Source: Phymatolithon calcareum (lineage: Eukaryota; Rhodophyta; Florideophyceae; Hapalidiales). Taken from it: a DNA stretch of 64,000 nt. The first letter of the stretch is position 1. Every line of letters begins with the position of its first letter. Shown one piece after another: positions 1-10,805 of this stretch. Location of the stretch: contig OZ345381.1 in NCBI GenBank assembly GCA_977006965.1, forward strand, positions 1,240,001 through 1,304,000, read 5' to 3'. Under the pieces are notes generated by a model. That model was not told the origin of the DNA. It was given only the letters and a program-made list of their open reading frames with translations, and did not search any database. The translations under genes were made by a program, and so were the position numbers.

Positions 1-536
1 TGGTTGGGTCGGAGCTTATTTCAATTATGATTGCATCAGCTCATGTCGGTGTCCTGCCATCGGTCGTTGAATCCGTTATCGCGAGTATTGTTGGCGATTC
101 TCTTGATATTCGATCCGTGCACATAGTCATGAAACTCGCATTCAACATTCTTCGACGCATGGTTGAGCAGTGGGTGTCAGATGGAGGATCAGGCCCACCA
201 GGGTTTGCCGCCTTTGTCGTCGATCGCGTGGCGCCCGCTTGCGTCCTCAGTGGTTTTCGAGGCACCGCGTTTCGTGCAGGGGATTACGGTGCAGGCCCAG
301 CGCTGACGCTTCTTTTGGAAAACGTGTCTTTGCAGCGCCTGTGTGCCCGTCGTATGGGCATGGAATTCGGGGAGTCTATGCGCCGCAAGGCCCTGGGTAG
401 TCTCCCACCGGATCAGGTTAATAAGTACTTGAATGTGCTTTATTCGGAGGCTCCGCCACACGAAACTGTGAAAATATTTGTATCAATTTTGGGGGCACTG
501 CGTGCACAGGATTCTGGAGGTCTTGCCCAATCTTGA
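1..536 (+). CDS. XPOT: Exportin-T (tRNA export receptor), C-terminal part, 5' truncated by window edge
   Basis: The reading frame is open from the first bases (codons from position 3) to a TGA at 534-536, so the gene starts outside the window. The visible 178 residues are helical and HEAT-like and resemble the C-terminus of exportin-T (XPOT/Los1/PAUSED). They include a helix ILRRMVEQW, the stretch GPPGFAAFVVDRVAPAC and a last helix ending KYLNVLY. Exportin-T binds tRNA with Ran-GTP and carries it from nucleus to cytoplasm. The assignment rests on remembered family resemblance of the tail alone, so it is moderate. The in-frame ATG at 27 is internal, not a start. Confidence 0.6.
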   Translation, partial: VGSELISIMIASAHVGVLPSVVESVIASIVGDSLDIRSVHIVMKLAFNILRRMVEQWVSDGGSGPPGFAAFVVDRVAPACVLSGFRGTAFRAGDYGAGPALTLLLENVSLQRLCARRMGMEFGESMRRKALGSLPPDQVNKYLNVLYSEAPPHETVKIFVSILGALRAQDSGGLAQS

Positions 537-3500
537 AGTTACATTTTTCTGTAGATGATAGTAGGTGCTGTACTAAGCAGCTTGAAGGCGTTGTATCTCA
601 TAGGACACGAGGTAAACTTAGGGCTTTCGTTCAAACCGTTGTAGAAGATCCAGCCTAGTAATAGAGCTCTCGTAGTCAAAGGAGCATAGCAAGTGAGGAA
701 CCAGTTGGCGCTCTGAACTCTAAAAGTGGTATGTTCATGCGAGTACTGCAGTTTCGAAGGGAACTCTGGAATAAGACAATGCACCGCGACCTCGCAAGAC
801 AAGGCTAATGCTATACCTCTGGCTGCTTCGGTAATCCCTCTTTGAAAAAATTCATCATCTGCTCTGCCTTTCATTTGCTTCTCTATATTTATCGAAATAA
901 AGGCAGCACCGCCGGAAAAGAAAACAGCAAACCGCGCGGTGAACTCGCCTCTCTTCTTTTCATTTTGCCTCGCGCTCCGCTCGATTCCATCTATCTCTCT
1001 CTAGACCGCCGTGAGGAGTTGCACTCCGCCGTTTTACTTCATGAAATTCCAGAAGACCTAAGAGCCCCGTACAATATGGCAGAAGAATCGGATTCTTCCG
1101 CCGCAAACCCGACACCTCAGATTTACGAAAAGTTCGAAACACCCATACCAGTACTCTAAACAAGGCAACAGGGGCGGGAATTGGCCAAGACCGTACACCA
1201 CTGCATGTTTCTACGACATTGATCAATGACGCAGAAACGCGCAATGATGCACGTTCCCGGCGGATGGTTGTGCTGATGAGGGTTAGGCAATTCCCACCAC
1301 TTTCACCCTGTTCGGAATACTGGTCTGGTTGTTTCTGAACTTTGGTGAATTTTGTGGGGTCGTGGAAGTGGATACTTCAGTTTACTGGAGTGAATCTAAA
1401 GTAGTGCTTAAGTAGGGTTGCCCTATGAGGATCTGATCACGTCGCACGACTAATGGCCTATTGTTCAGAGTATCGCGCCAAGACAGTGTCGGATACTCGC
1501 TTCGCGGAAAAGTCTCAAAAGTCTATATCTAAGCCAACCATCGCTTGAGTAGTGAGTGCGCATTACCGACAGGGCAAGTTGAGTGTATGTGCATATCTGG
1601 ATTGATTCGTTCACGACGGTATGTGCGTAGTCGATTGATTTGGACGTAACCGCACAGCATGCAGTACGCGTGTTATGTCTTGTGCCGAGAGTGTTAGCAA
1701 AGCAGTTCGTTAGGTGTCAGCTCCATAAACATAACGGAGAGATTGACAGTTGAGCCGAGCTGCTAGCCGGGGTACACTTTGACGGTATTAATGAGATTGG
1801 AAGATAATGGGAATCGGTTCTTCCCACATGGGGAAAGAAACGCGAACAACATCATACGGACCACTAAACTGCGAGGGCCTGACGAGAAACGGATTGTGTC
1901 TAAAAAGGCTCTTACTGTAAAACAGCATGTTTAAAATCCGTTCCTCATCGGGACATCACATGAAGGGCCGCCGACAATTTGTGTGTACACGCCAAACCGG
2001 CGACCCGCGCTTCTCGGAATGTGAACTTGATGTCTCTGTTACTTAGTTTCTCGTGTGGAAAATGTCATTATCGAACCACATAGATAGGGTTGACTTTGAC
2101 GCCATAGATACGGCCTTCAAGTGGGCCTTTACGAGAAAGTAGAATGAGTTTCTACCTCGGCGCGACGAATTGACGTCGATATTCGGAAAAGCGTGGAAAA
2201 GGCTCGAAACCGCGCGAATTCGTTCTGCATATCACACCAACTCTATCTAAACTAAAATCCTTCGATAGCCGCGACGCACGACCCTTCCGATTCATTACAG
2301 CTATCGATGAATATGCAGCAGGTACTCATGACTTTCGCTGACTAGGGAGTGCACACAGACAATTGATGATTGTGGATATATGTAAGAGCAATGCTTCGAG
2401 TGGTGACAATAACCACCATAGCCCTCCTGTTCACCAATCCATTTGTTACTGAAAACAAAAGGCTGGCCTCCCGATCGCGGTGACTGAGCCGTGGGGCATA
2501 TATATAATTATGGCCTCTAGTCGGAGGAAATAAGGCGTACATGAAGAGTAGGAAATCAGTTAGGAACAAGTGCCATTACAAGGACACGAATTTTCATTAG
2601 GACAGTCTTCCGCCCAAAAGAGCACTTTGATCCGGAGCCTATGCAACAACAGAAATCTGCAAAGCTAGATGCTTTGCCTGAATTCGCCAAAATCCGAGAG
2701 TTTTAATATTACATCATGTGTTGTAATGTAGAAACCGTAGGTATTTATTTGCTGGAATGATGGCAAGTACTGTAAAAAAAAAAACTTGGGGATATTGCTT
2801 GAGACGATATGCATGCTACAGAAGCGTACATTAGTTTGATCTTAGACTCTTTAGCTTACAGGAAGTACACAGAACCGCAGTACTCTGTGGATTTCTACAG
2901 CGTCATCGCCAATGGGGATGAGTAGTGGTTTACTCTTAACGGTTCCTCCTTCAGTTGGGCACAGTGAAGTTTGCTGAGTTTTTTCCAGCGAGGTCAGACT
3001 GTAGACAAGATTACTTTTTACTTTCATCGCACTGTAATATTACGAGGTACGGACTCAAGAAGAAACGCTGAGGAATAGCCCGAAGAAAGAACGGTCACCG
3101 ACAATCAGACAACATAATCAGCAATAAGGTAAACTCCATTAAATTTTCAACGCAAGTTGGCGGATAGATTACTTCAATACGTATCGGTGCCAGCTACAGA
3201 TAGCATCAAGTCGTGATTGCGGTATGAGATGGGGCAGTCGATAGCTCTAATAACACTGTACTGTAACTGCATCTGGACTGGAAGCGTGCTACGCTCGAGC
3301 GAAGACTGGACGAAGAAGCAGTATGAAGGGGCCAGATCGAGAGACGAAATATTTAAGAATTATGGCAGGCAGCAATACGTAGTATTTACGCACTTAAATA
3401 GTGGGAAGCCCGTCCCGATCGCAATTTCGCAGTAAAATACACTGTAACCAAGTGCCCAGCTAGCAACTTTGACGCAATCAGGTGAACGAATATCGAGATT

Positions 3501-3849
3501 CTTTCGAGTTTGGCGAGTCGATTCATGAATGCCGCGGCAACAACAGCACGTCGGGGAGTACGGAGCCGGGGATTTCCACTTTGCGCATTAAGGTAAGTGA
3601 AACAAGTTCAGCCTGTAGTAGTGCTGCAATGCAACGGGCGGTATGCAGTGAGCAGATTGCTTCCAAGACAGCTGAGGCCTTGCGCGGTTGAAAATAAAAG
3701 TGTTTTACACAATTTGCGTTATGGACACACAATATACAAATTCTCATTCAGGTGCACCATCGCGGTCAGATGTTGCCCTTTCCAGATAACCATTACGATA
3801 CAACCAGAGTGGATTCACGCGTTCATTCACAACGGAGTTCCAGCGCGGA
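537..3849. other. Gene-poor intergenic stretch
   Basis: I see no convincing gene here. All open frames are short and unlike known proteins. A CT-rich patch near 945-1010 is followed by an ATG at 1076 opening a 27-codon frame (MAEESDSSAANPTPQIY...) that stops at 1159. This could be a promoter and first exon, but no downstream exon is recognisable. An A-rich run lies at 2776-2786. The rest looks like unique AT-balanced spacer. Confidence 0.5.
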
Positions 3850-4278
3850 TTAAAAAAGGTCTTGTGTGAAGTCAAGTATCAACGGGGTACGATTCGGTAC
3901 TGCATCCAGTATAGCCGCTGGCCGTTTTCGCGTACAAATTGTCTGGTACTTCGCTGGTGAAGCCGGACTGCCGCTCTTCGGTGGTACAGGACTGGGACAC
4001 ACCATGCTGACGACTGTGGGCGGTGTATGAATTTCCGTTTGGCAACGGACTGCTCGTTTACGACGGACGGTTCGAATGCGCTTGCGGATAGGTTCCGATG
4101 ACGCGGTCCATGAGGGACTGTCTTCACAATAGGAACGCAAGCGAGGTGTAGCCGGATCTTGTTTACACAGAGTGACACGTCCATGTTTGTAAAGAATATG
4201 TTCTGCGAGGTCGCGCGCTGTGCGAAACTTGCGTGTAGCGCAGCGTCGGCAGCGCAGCTCACGGGGTCCGCGCGGCAT
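3850..4278 (-). CDS. Small single C2H2 zinc-finger protein, hypothetical
   Basis: A 142-residue frame starts at ATG 4278 and ends at TAA 3850. Near its N-terminus is one C2H2 finger with spacing C-x2-C-x13-H-x4-H: Cys10, Cys13, His27, His32, with Phe18 and Leu24 at the usual core positions. This is one residue longer than the classic x12 spacing. A basic patch (KRIRTVRRKR, about residues 65-75) follows, then a Pro/Ser-rich tail. It might bind nucleic acid. It lies divergently from the PP2C gene, with about 630 bp between the starts. I do not recognise a family. The coding call rests on the finger and the clean start, so it is tentative. Confidence 0.4.
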   Translation of the reverse strand: MPRGPRELRCRRCATRKFRTARDLAEHILYKHGRVTLCKQDPATPRLRSYCEDSPSWTASSEPIRKRIRTVRRKRAVRCQTEIHTPPTVVSMVCPSPVPPKSGSPASPAKYQTICTRKRPAAILDAVPNRTPLILDFTQDLF

Positions 4279-4911
4279 CAGGATAAGGTTCTTCGTGTGA
4301 CGCACTGTGATGTGAGGGATTGCAGTGCAGGTGGTGGACTGCACGGGAGGAACACCAGAGCGTCATAACAACATGGCTTTTCATGACCCTCGAGGCAGCT
4401 CTCAGGCGAATACCCCTGAATATTTTGTGCAGGAGTTGTAATATGCAGAAAAGTTTATTTGCGTATATTTTTTGTTGGTATCAGGATATTTCAAAGATTG
4501 TAGTTTTTTGCTTGAAGGTCTAGATGTAACCCTAAATGACTGAGTGGTCTCGAAGGTTGTATTTTCCAAGAATGAATAGACTTTGCAGACATATGGCTGA
4601 CAGTGCATCTACGTTGAAGAAGCTCCGTGCGTCCACAACATACACGTCACGAAATTTGATACGTACATGCTGCCTGACGAGCGTTTCAAATTAATCTCAA
4701 ATTTCATGCCATCAATTGTAAACGACGCATGGGCCGCTTAGTCGTATCAAAAAAAGGGTGCGTTCGACAATGCAAACCAAATACCTTTGGAGACACCAAT
4801 CATATAGCAAATCTAACAACTCTATCCACGGCCCACGGAACACGTTCGTACTCAACTATCATATGATACACCAGCCCTATTTGTATACCGCGCCCACAAC
4901 ACAAACTCATT
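4279..4911. promoter_or_regulatory. Divergent intergenic region upstream of PP2C and the zinc-finger frame
   Basis: There is no coding sequence in these 633 bp. If the zinc-finger frame on the minus strand is real, the two genes are divergently transcribed from here. I see no TATA box or other defined element that I can place with confidence. Confidence 0.3.
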
Positions 4912-5910
4912 GTGAACGCCAGGTACTCACCCGCCATGGCATGTTTCGCCTTCAATCTCCGCACGCCTCCAAACTCACCTCCTCGCCTTTGGGAGACTTA
5001 TTCCCCGTCAAAGGGTCGATTGGTATCCATCAAGAAAAGTCAACTTCGTTCCGGCACCCTTCGTCTCGAACCGGGTTTCATCAGTCGTGCCGGTACTAGT
5101 GCTACGAATCAAGATTCCATCTCGATTGTACTTCCACTACCATCGCTGGACGGAAATGTATCCCTCTTTGCCGTTTTCGACGGCCACGGTCGTTTCGGTG
5201 AGAAGGCTGCCGCCTTTGTTGCACAGGCTATCGTGCAGGAAATTCATCATCTGCTTAAAATTTGCCCGCTCATCGAGTTACCAGCCGTGTTGCGCAAGGC
5301 TTGTGCATCGGTCGACGAACGATTGCGCTCCGACAGCGGGATCAATCTAATATTGACCGGCACTACGGCAACGATCTGTTTAATACGTGACACAGAGGTG
5401 ACATGTGCAAATATCGGAGATTCACGCATCATGCTTTCGGCAATTGATTCGTGTGCCACCGCGTTAACACATGATCATGTACCATATCGCCCGGACGAGA
5501 AACTGCGCATCGAATTGAACGGCGGTCGCGTCGATCAATGGGCACCCGGTGGTGTGGATACTGGACCTCCGCGAGTTTATCTACCGGACAAGCGATTACC
5601 TGGATTGGCCGTCAGCAGGGCGTTCGGTGATACAATTCTGGATGGTATTATTTCGGCTAAGCCAGATATCACCAAAATTCAGGTGGGTCCAGAACACAGC
5701 TTTATAGTGCTTGCATCGGACGGAATATGGTCGCAGATGTCGATGAAAGACGTGACGACTTTCGTGATGAGACGACGGAAAGAATCTGCGCAAAAGGTGG
5801 CAGAAAGTCTCACAAAGTACGCTACCGGCCTTTGGGAACAATCCGATGACGGACATGTGGATGACATTTCGGTCATCATCGTTTACTTGCAATGGCCGAC
5901 ACATCTGTAA
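4912..5910 (+). CDS. PP2C-family (PPM) serine/threonine protein phosphatase
   Basis: A 332-residue protein; ATG 4912, with a second in-frame ATG at residue 9. It shows the ordered PPM motifs: NQDS (66-69), FAVFDGHG (86-93), GTTAT (150-154), ANIGDSR (166-172), a long EL-GGRV segment (201-206), LAVSRAFGD (232-240), LASDGIW (267-273) and DDISVIIV (317-324). The metal-binding aspartates of the family (D68, D90, D270, D318) are all present, so it should be an active Mg/Mn-dependent phosphatase that removes phosphate from Ser/Thr. There is no membrane segment, and the first 55 residues are a basic, Pro/Ser-containing extension. The size is close to a bare catalytic domain. Its substrate and pathway cannot be told from sequence. 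Confidence 0.93.
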   Translation: MNARYSPAMACFAFNLRTPPNSPPRLWETYSPSKGRLVSIKKSQLRSGTLRLEPGFISRAGTSATNQDSISIVLPLPSLDGNVSLFAVFDGHGRFGEKAAAFVAQAIVQEIHHLLKICPLIELPAVLRKACASVDERLRSDSGINLILTGTTATICLIRDTEVTCANIGDSRIMLSAIDSCATALTHDHVPYRPDEKLRIELNGGRVDQWAPGGVDTGPPRVYLPDKRLPGLAVSRAFGDTILDGIISAKPDITKIQVGPEHSFIVLASDGIWSQMSMKDVTTFVMRRRKESAQKVAESLTKYATGLWEQSDDGHVDDISVIIVYLQWPTHL

Positions 5911-8263
5911 CTACTCACACGAGAAAGTTTTTCGTAGCGAGAAATCAGCAACTGTACGTGCAGCGAGCTTGCTCATGGTGAGGCCGAAGAAGATGGCGAC
6001 GATTGTCGTCGATGAGCACTGGTGGAGAAAGACCATTGTTGTCCTGTTTTCCGGAAACCTCTGGAGACATGTTTTGTCGTTCGATTTCCGAGGCAAACGG
6101 CTGGAAAATCGACCAACCCCATTGTTCATTGTGCGCATTGGACATATGATACTTTTCGAGCTGAGGCGTGTCCGGATGTCGTGGCTCCTGCTGGCTTACT
6201 TTGTATCAAAAATTTAACTTGGAATCTTGAGCATATTAGATGATTCCTTCAACATCACTAGGTGAAACTCCCTAGACAGTCCTATTTTTTCTAATTTTTT
6301 CAAAGCATAGATTTTCCAATAAGATAAATCGCTTAAATTAGTGATGGCATTCCCCCTTGCGTACTCTACTCAGTAAAAGCTGTGTGGTAGACACGTGGTA
6401 GTCAATCTACAGTACACTACTGCACTCCCCTCCTCTGCAGCATGCACTAAAGAACCGTGGGTGCAGCATTCCAAGTCCAAGTCCGGGGGGATAAAACCCA
6501 CTTCTTCGTCATTGCTGATAGAGCCGCATCAACGAGAAATAGTTCTCCTTATTCCAGGTGACTATTAATGTTTACAGTATCTGCAGATATCCAATGATGT
6601 TTACAATCTCTTGTTCCAAGATCGCGTCCTGTGCCTTGAAGGTGCAACTTGAAATTCCATTCCACCTCATACTCGACGCGTGATGATCACGCGTCGAGTA
6701 TCACGCAAAGAGCGGAAAGAAACCTCGAAAAAACTTCTACAAATCCACCGTGTGTGTCCGAATGCACTATCCTGCCCTGCACATCGTCATGATATACATG
6801 GCAGGCAGGATTATGCATCCGAGTTCCATTCTAGTCCCGTCAGGAACTTGAGAGAATTGCAACCCACACAGCACGCCAGTGTCGACATTACCACTGGCGG
6901 CACGAACATCAGCTCGACGATACAACCTGCCAACCAGCATCCAGAGTCCTTGCGTGCACTCCACCAGCCCGCCCCACAGTTCCATCTCAGACGGTGGTAC
7001 ATTTTTAATGCTGTTTTCCTTTGAAGATGCCGGATCCTGAAACCGAATTATCTATTTTCTGGAAATTTGTCGCCCGTTGTATTCGAACATATGTAAACCT
7101 CTACCCAAGAAGAAAACACTGAAACTCCCCTGCCACGAACATAGCAAAATGACGTATTGTGCATGCTGTGCAAAAAAGAGTCTCCGCCATCTCCGCTGGT
7201 CTCATCACTATCAATGGCAACAGGACGCCAGTACTCCCATGTCTGTGGACACTGTAGGCCGACTTGGCATTGCTGCCGTCGATCCGGTGCGTCTCCTTGC
7301 GCCAGCGGCAACATGAGCGCTAACATCATGTTCTCCCGCGCACGCACCTCGGCTGGTCGAAACGGCTACAGCGCAGTGAGAGGTGAGACTATGTCCTGTT
7401 GCATGGCGGTAGGGTAATGGATGTGATGTGTGCTGTACACAACGGAAAGCGAGAGGAGAAACGAAAACTGAAACGAGTGCAGAAACATCTGTCAGATGAG
7501 TGGAGTTTACTTGCCGCAACGAATGTCCGGACGAAGAATGGTGTTCGCAGCAACAATCCAAGCTTTGCAAAATACATCGCACCCTTCGCGGGCTCTTCAT
7601 GGACATGCGGGACAAGTGTATTTGTCGTGCTTTGAAATGTTCAGCGAATATATTAGCTGATGTCGACGGAATGGCGTACGGAGAATACGGAAAAGTGCGA
7701 TTATGAACCGAGTTCCGTACTACCGTACACAGAAGAATGATGGGCAGGAAGACTGCTGTCTACTTTCATTGTCATGAGGAGATGTCTGACTGATACTCCG
7801 CCAGTTCCCACGAAGAAACTGTACCATTTCTTCTTCTGGCGCAAGTATATTTCGTCGTGCTGAACGGAGCGGGTTGAAATTTGCTGTTGCAGCACATTGG
7901 CGCACGCATCAGAATGCCTCCTTCTGCCTGCCCCGTTTTTTGCGCATGCTCTCGAGTTTTTCGAAGGAGCTCCGGCTTACAAAATCCATGAGGACGATTT
8001 GGCAGATCGCCTCCAGAATCATACAGTCAGGAATTTATGATCGCTGTCCGTGCTGGACTGGACGGCAACGGGAAATGGAGCGCGTTTTTACGATTTGGCC
8101 CAAGGCTCCAGTATCATACACTCAGAAATTTATGATCATCATCCTTGCTGTACCCTATATTATTCGGGTGCATCCCATGTTTCTCATCATATTGCTGTGT
8201 TGTACCAATGATGAGAAGCACAGCTGACACTTCAATATTGATAGATGACGGTATCGCTTATAT
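5911..8263. other. Gene-free, repeat-bearing intergenic DNA
   Basis: Frames of up to about 130 codons occur on both strands (for example 7211-7615 minus), but none shows a recognisable domain, and overlapping frames on opposite strands are equally long. A perfect palindrome sits at 6669-6701 and is listed separately. No RNA gene was recognised. Confidence 0.45.
6669..6701. repeat. 33-bp perfect palindrome
   Basis: Two 16-bp arms (ATACTCGACGCGTGAT and its exact reverse complement) flank a single central G. It could extrude as a cruciform or be the footprint of a mobile-element end. No coding gene touches it. Confidence 0.85.
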
Positions 8264-8305
8264 GTCTATGGCTCCGAAAAACTATAGTTTTTCGGAGCCA
8301 TAGAC
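8264..8305. repeat. 42-bp perfect palindrome
   Basis: The 21-bp left arm (begins GTCTATGGCTCCGAAAAACT) is followed directly by its exact reverse complement with no spacer. It ends six bases before the fold-back element at 8312-8442. The sequence TTATATGTCTA around its left end recurs in slightly altered form just after that element (near 8453-8462), so palindrome and fold-back may be one composite insertion. Confidence 0.85.
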
Positions 8306-8311
8306 TTCTGT

Positions 8312-8442
8312 TGTGTAAGCTGCGCTCGGGAAAACGAATCTATATGATTTTTAAAAAAATTTGTATTGTATTGCTATCCTAAAAAAATAAATTAGGGATA
8401 TGAATACAACACAGATTCGTTTTCAAGAGCGCAGCTTACACA
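8312..8442. mobile_element. 131-bp fold-back / MITE-like element
   Basis: Terminal inverted repeats of 30 bp (left 8312-8341 beginning TGTGTAAGCTGCGCTC, right 8413-8442) match at 28 of 30 positions. The AT-rich interior continues the inverted symmetry imperfectly (GTATTGCTATCCT against AGGGATATGAATAC). There is no coding capacity. The size and structure fit a miniature inverted-repeat element. A clear target-site duplication is not visible, so the superfamily is unknown. Confidence 0.6.
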
Positions 8443-8589
8443 GCGCATTTTGACTTATGTCTACAGTACTCTGGTGCATGAACAAAGCCAGTGTCTTGTC
8501 CCTGGCTGCAACCCGCTCCACACCGTGAGAGCGGTGCCATCATGGCGCCCTCATCTTTTGCATCTACCATCGAGATGATTTGTCTACGG

Positions 8590-8860
8590 TAGATAGAAGA
8601 GCATCCTACCAAGATGACGAGTATACGGGTGACACGAGGAAGCCGGCGGTACGAGGCAAAATCAATGCGGTACTGTTGTCGTTCTGGCGTGGGAGGGCCA
8701 TTCTGTACATATGCGGAGAGCGGCTATCCCACGATGAGGATGCCCAGTGCTGAACGCTTGAAAATTCACTACACAGCAAGACATGCCATATCCATACAGG
8801 AAAGAAATATAGCATCATCTGTAATCATTCCTCCTTGCCAGAGTCCCCGCTTCACATTCC
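8590..8860 (+). pseudogene. Possible decayed PIF/Harbinger (HARBI1-like) transposase fragment
   Basis: The frame here contains YAESGYP followed about 25 residues later by an HYTARH...QERNIAS stretch. HARBI1-type nucleases have a D-S-x-Y-P motif followed, after a loop, by a YN-x2-H-x3-R-x3-E helix. The spacing is right, but the first Asp is Glu (YAES) and the final part is poor. No further transposase domain is recognisable. This is a weak motif-level suggestion. Confidence 0.22.
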
Positions 8861-8925
8861 GGTAAACATCTTCTTCCTCATCTTTCCTAATGGACCACCG
8901 TTGATGTCAATTCTATTGGACGTCT
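8861..8925 (-). repeat. Diverged duplicate of the 3' end of ALG8
   Basis: About 65 bp here (TTCCGGTAAACATCTTCTTC onwards) match the 3' end of ALG8 at about 10790-10855 in the same orientation. The match covers its stop region and the last coding codons, with scattered substitutions and small indels. It is a truncated, non-functional copy 1.9 kb from its source. Confidence 0.6.
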
Positions 8926-9085
8926 TATTCAGGGTTCGTCCTAATTCCATTTTTCGCTATTGTGTCCAGTGGAGCAGTGAGGCAATAAAGAGCAATAGGA
9001 TTTGTTGTAAGCAATGGAAATTGAGGTACAGTACATCTCGCAATACCAATGGCAATTAGGATTCTGCGAGCAATATCCCTACTGT

Positions 9086-9175
9086 TCCAAATGACCACAG
9101 CAGTGGTCATTTGGATTGTAGGGGCAAGTTTATGACACGATTACGTGACTCAAATGACCACTACAGTGGTCATTT
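9086..9175. repeat. Two short palindromes sharing an AATGACCAC core
   Basis: At 9086-9115 (arms TCCAAATGACCAC) and 9152-9175 (arms AAATGACCACT) the same core is arranged as an inverted repeat with a 2-4 bp centre. Related sites lie at 10075-10103 and 10291-10306. They could be paired ends or excision remnants of a small DNA transposon family, or protein-binding sites. Nothing in the sequence decides between these. Confidence 0.5.
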
Positions 9176-9589
9176 CCAACTCGTTGCTGGGACATCGACA
9201 ATCCTTGAACTTGCTATCACTGCTTGTTATACGAACTGCAAACGTGAAGCCTGACTTCATCATGATGTAGGACCAGTACCGAAGCACGCAATGAAAAACA
9301 CACTAGTCGAAGAATGATTTAATAGCATTTCGAAGATTTCGAGTGATTTTGTGGCGCTGTCGTAGCTGGAGCATATCATTTCATGTAGATTGTATTTGCT
9401 TGAGGTCTAGAAGCTCCCACGCAAGAGAGCAATGCTGAGCTCAATGCCAGGCATGCATGATGAATGCTTCGTGCAGAGCAGTGGAATACAATAGAAATGC
9501 AGTAAAATAAAGTACTGAGAAATCCCGAGCTTTTGTTTGTACACCGCACGACCAGCCCCGTTTCTTCCGGCGAAGGCAGTAACACCTCC

Positions 9590-9826
9590 ATGGCTGATAG
9601 CTTTCAGCGTGGAGGGAGAAGTCGTGGAAGGGGATCGCGAGGAAGATCACGTACAACTCGTGATAGAGGAGGACGTTCTGGAGTGGCTCGAGAAGGTGAC
9701 GCATCGCATGGGTGGAAAATGCGCACCGCAGAGTCACATGGTATAATGCAAGAGGAGGAGTTTACTAATGGCTTTCTCTCGCATAAAGCAAAGCTTTTCT
9801 ACGTGTTTGCTATAGAGAAAGCTTAA
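9590..9826 (+). CDS. Hypothetical 78-residue RG-rich frame
   Basis: ATG 9590 opens a short frame whose first 32 residues are an Arg/Gly/Ser-rich tract (GGRSRGRGSRGRSR...), as seen in RGG-type RNA-binding regions. The rest is featureless. A competing frame on the same strand (9537-9746) is acidic and almost as long, so the base composition alone may create both. There is no neighbour context. Likely not a gene, or a fragment of one. Confidence 0.2.
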   Translation: MADSFQRGGRSRGRGSRGRSRTTRDRGGRSGVAREGDASHGWKMRTAESHGIMQEEEFTNGFLSHKAKLFYVFAIEKA

Positions 9827-10370
9827 TGTTTAAAATGCAGCCCGTGATTGAACGCCCTTAAGGGGTCATTTAAGGTAAAAGTTCGAAGTATAGTGGCTGC
9901 GATACACCACCGCTGGCTTAAGTCCGCAGCTCAACTAAATGCAGAGTACATCCGTATTAGACCGTTGACAAACCAGTCCAAACGTTTTAGGTGGTTTTGC
10001 GCCCGAGAAATGACCGTTCATAAATAAATATTGCACAAACCATGTTTTTTCATAATTGTGGTTACTATGTGCCTTTCAATGACCGCTGTAGTGATCATTT
10101 GAATTTTTGCGTCAAAACGGATAACTAAAGTAGGCTCAGATGCTCGGCAATGCTAGGTCTCTAGTACACGATTGGCGCCGTTCGCTAAACGGACTTCACA
10201 GGCGGATAAAACAAGTCACAAGCTACCAGCCCTGTTCATTTCATGCCAAACAATGAATTTTGAACGAATTTGAAGCACAAAATAGAACGTGACCACTACA
10301 GTGGTCATTTTTTCAACACTAGGGATATTAGGCGCAACGCAGTTTTACCATTTCAATCTAAAGGCCACTC
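9827..10370. other. Intergenic, AT-rich, with two AATGACCAC-type palindromes
   Basis: No gene is visible. The palindromes at 10075-10103 (imperfect) and 10291-10306 (GACCACTACAGTGGTC, nearly perfect) belong to the family described at 9086-9175. Confidence 0.45.
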
Positions 10371-10748
10371 ATGCCTTCGTACCGCTCATCTCCTTGCGAG
10401 TCGCTCCTGAACACGATCGCTAACTACTTTCGCAGTCGTGGACTTGGCGTCCTGTTCGTTCCAATATGCCTTATTAATTTTGAGGAAAAGAATACGGAGC
10501 TCTCACGACCACGCGCTGTTCTTGAGGCTGCGAGAAAACCAAAAAGTGATACTTGCATCTCGACCTTGGTTCGTGTCGATGCTGTAAAACGGATAAACTC
10601 ATGTGTGCCAGACGAAGCTGGGTTTCGAAAAGTGCAATCAGAGGGAGAGTGCCAGCTAAAACAAAATGGCACAGCTCCAATATGCATTGTAATTGGAAAC
10701 TATGCTCCAACTAGGATTGCAATAGCTAAACCTCTATACAATAAATAG
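10371..10748 (+). CDS. Hypothetical 125-residue frame
   Basis: An ATG-initiated frame of 125 residues convergent with ALG8, its stop 58 bp from the ALG8 stop. It has no motif, no signal peptide and no membrane helix; one hydrophobic stretch (GLGVLFVPICLINF) is too polar-flanked to call. I do not recognise it. It may be chance. Confidence 0.2.
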   Translation: MPSYRSSPCESLLNTIANYFRSRGLGVLFVPICLINFEEKNTELSRPRAVLEAARKPKSDTCISTLVRVDAVKRINSCVPDEAGFRKVQSEGECQLKQNGTAPICIVIGNYAPTRIAIAKPLYNK

Positions 10749-10805
10749 AAAATTGCAATTAATTGCAATAAAATTGAATTGGGACGATCCCTGTAAACAT
10801 CTTCT

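Noticed and set aside
8264-8305. Palindrome as an intrinsic (bacterial-type) terminator
   Set aside because: The context is eukaryotic, no gene ends nearby and there is no following T tract; the perfect symmetry suits mobile or repair origin better.
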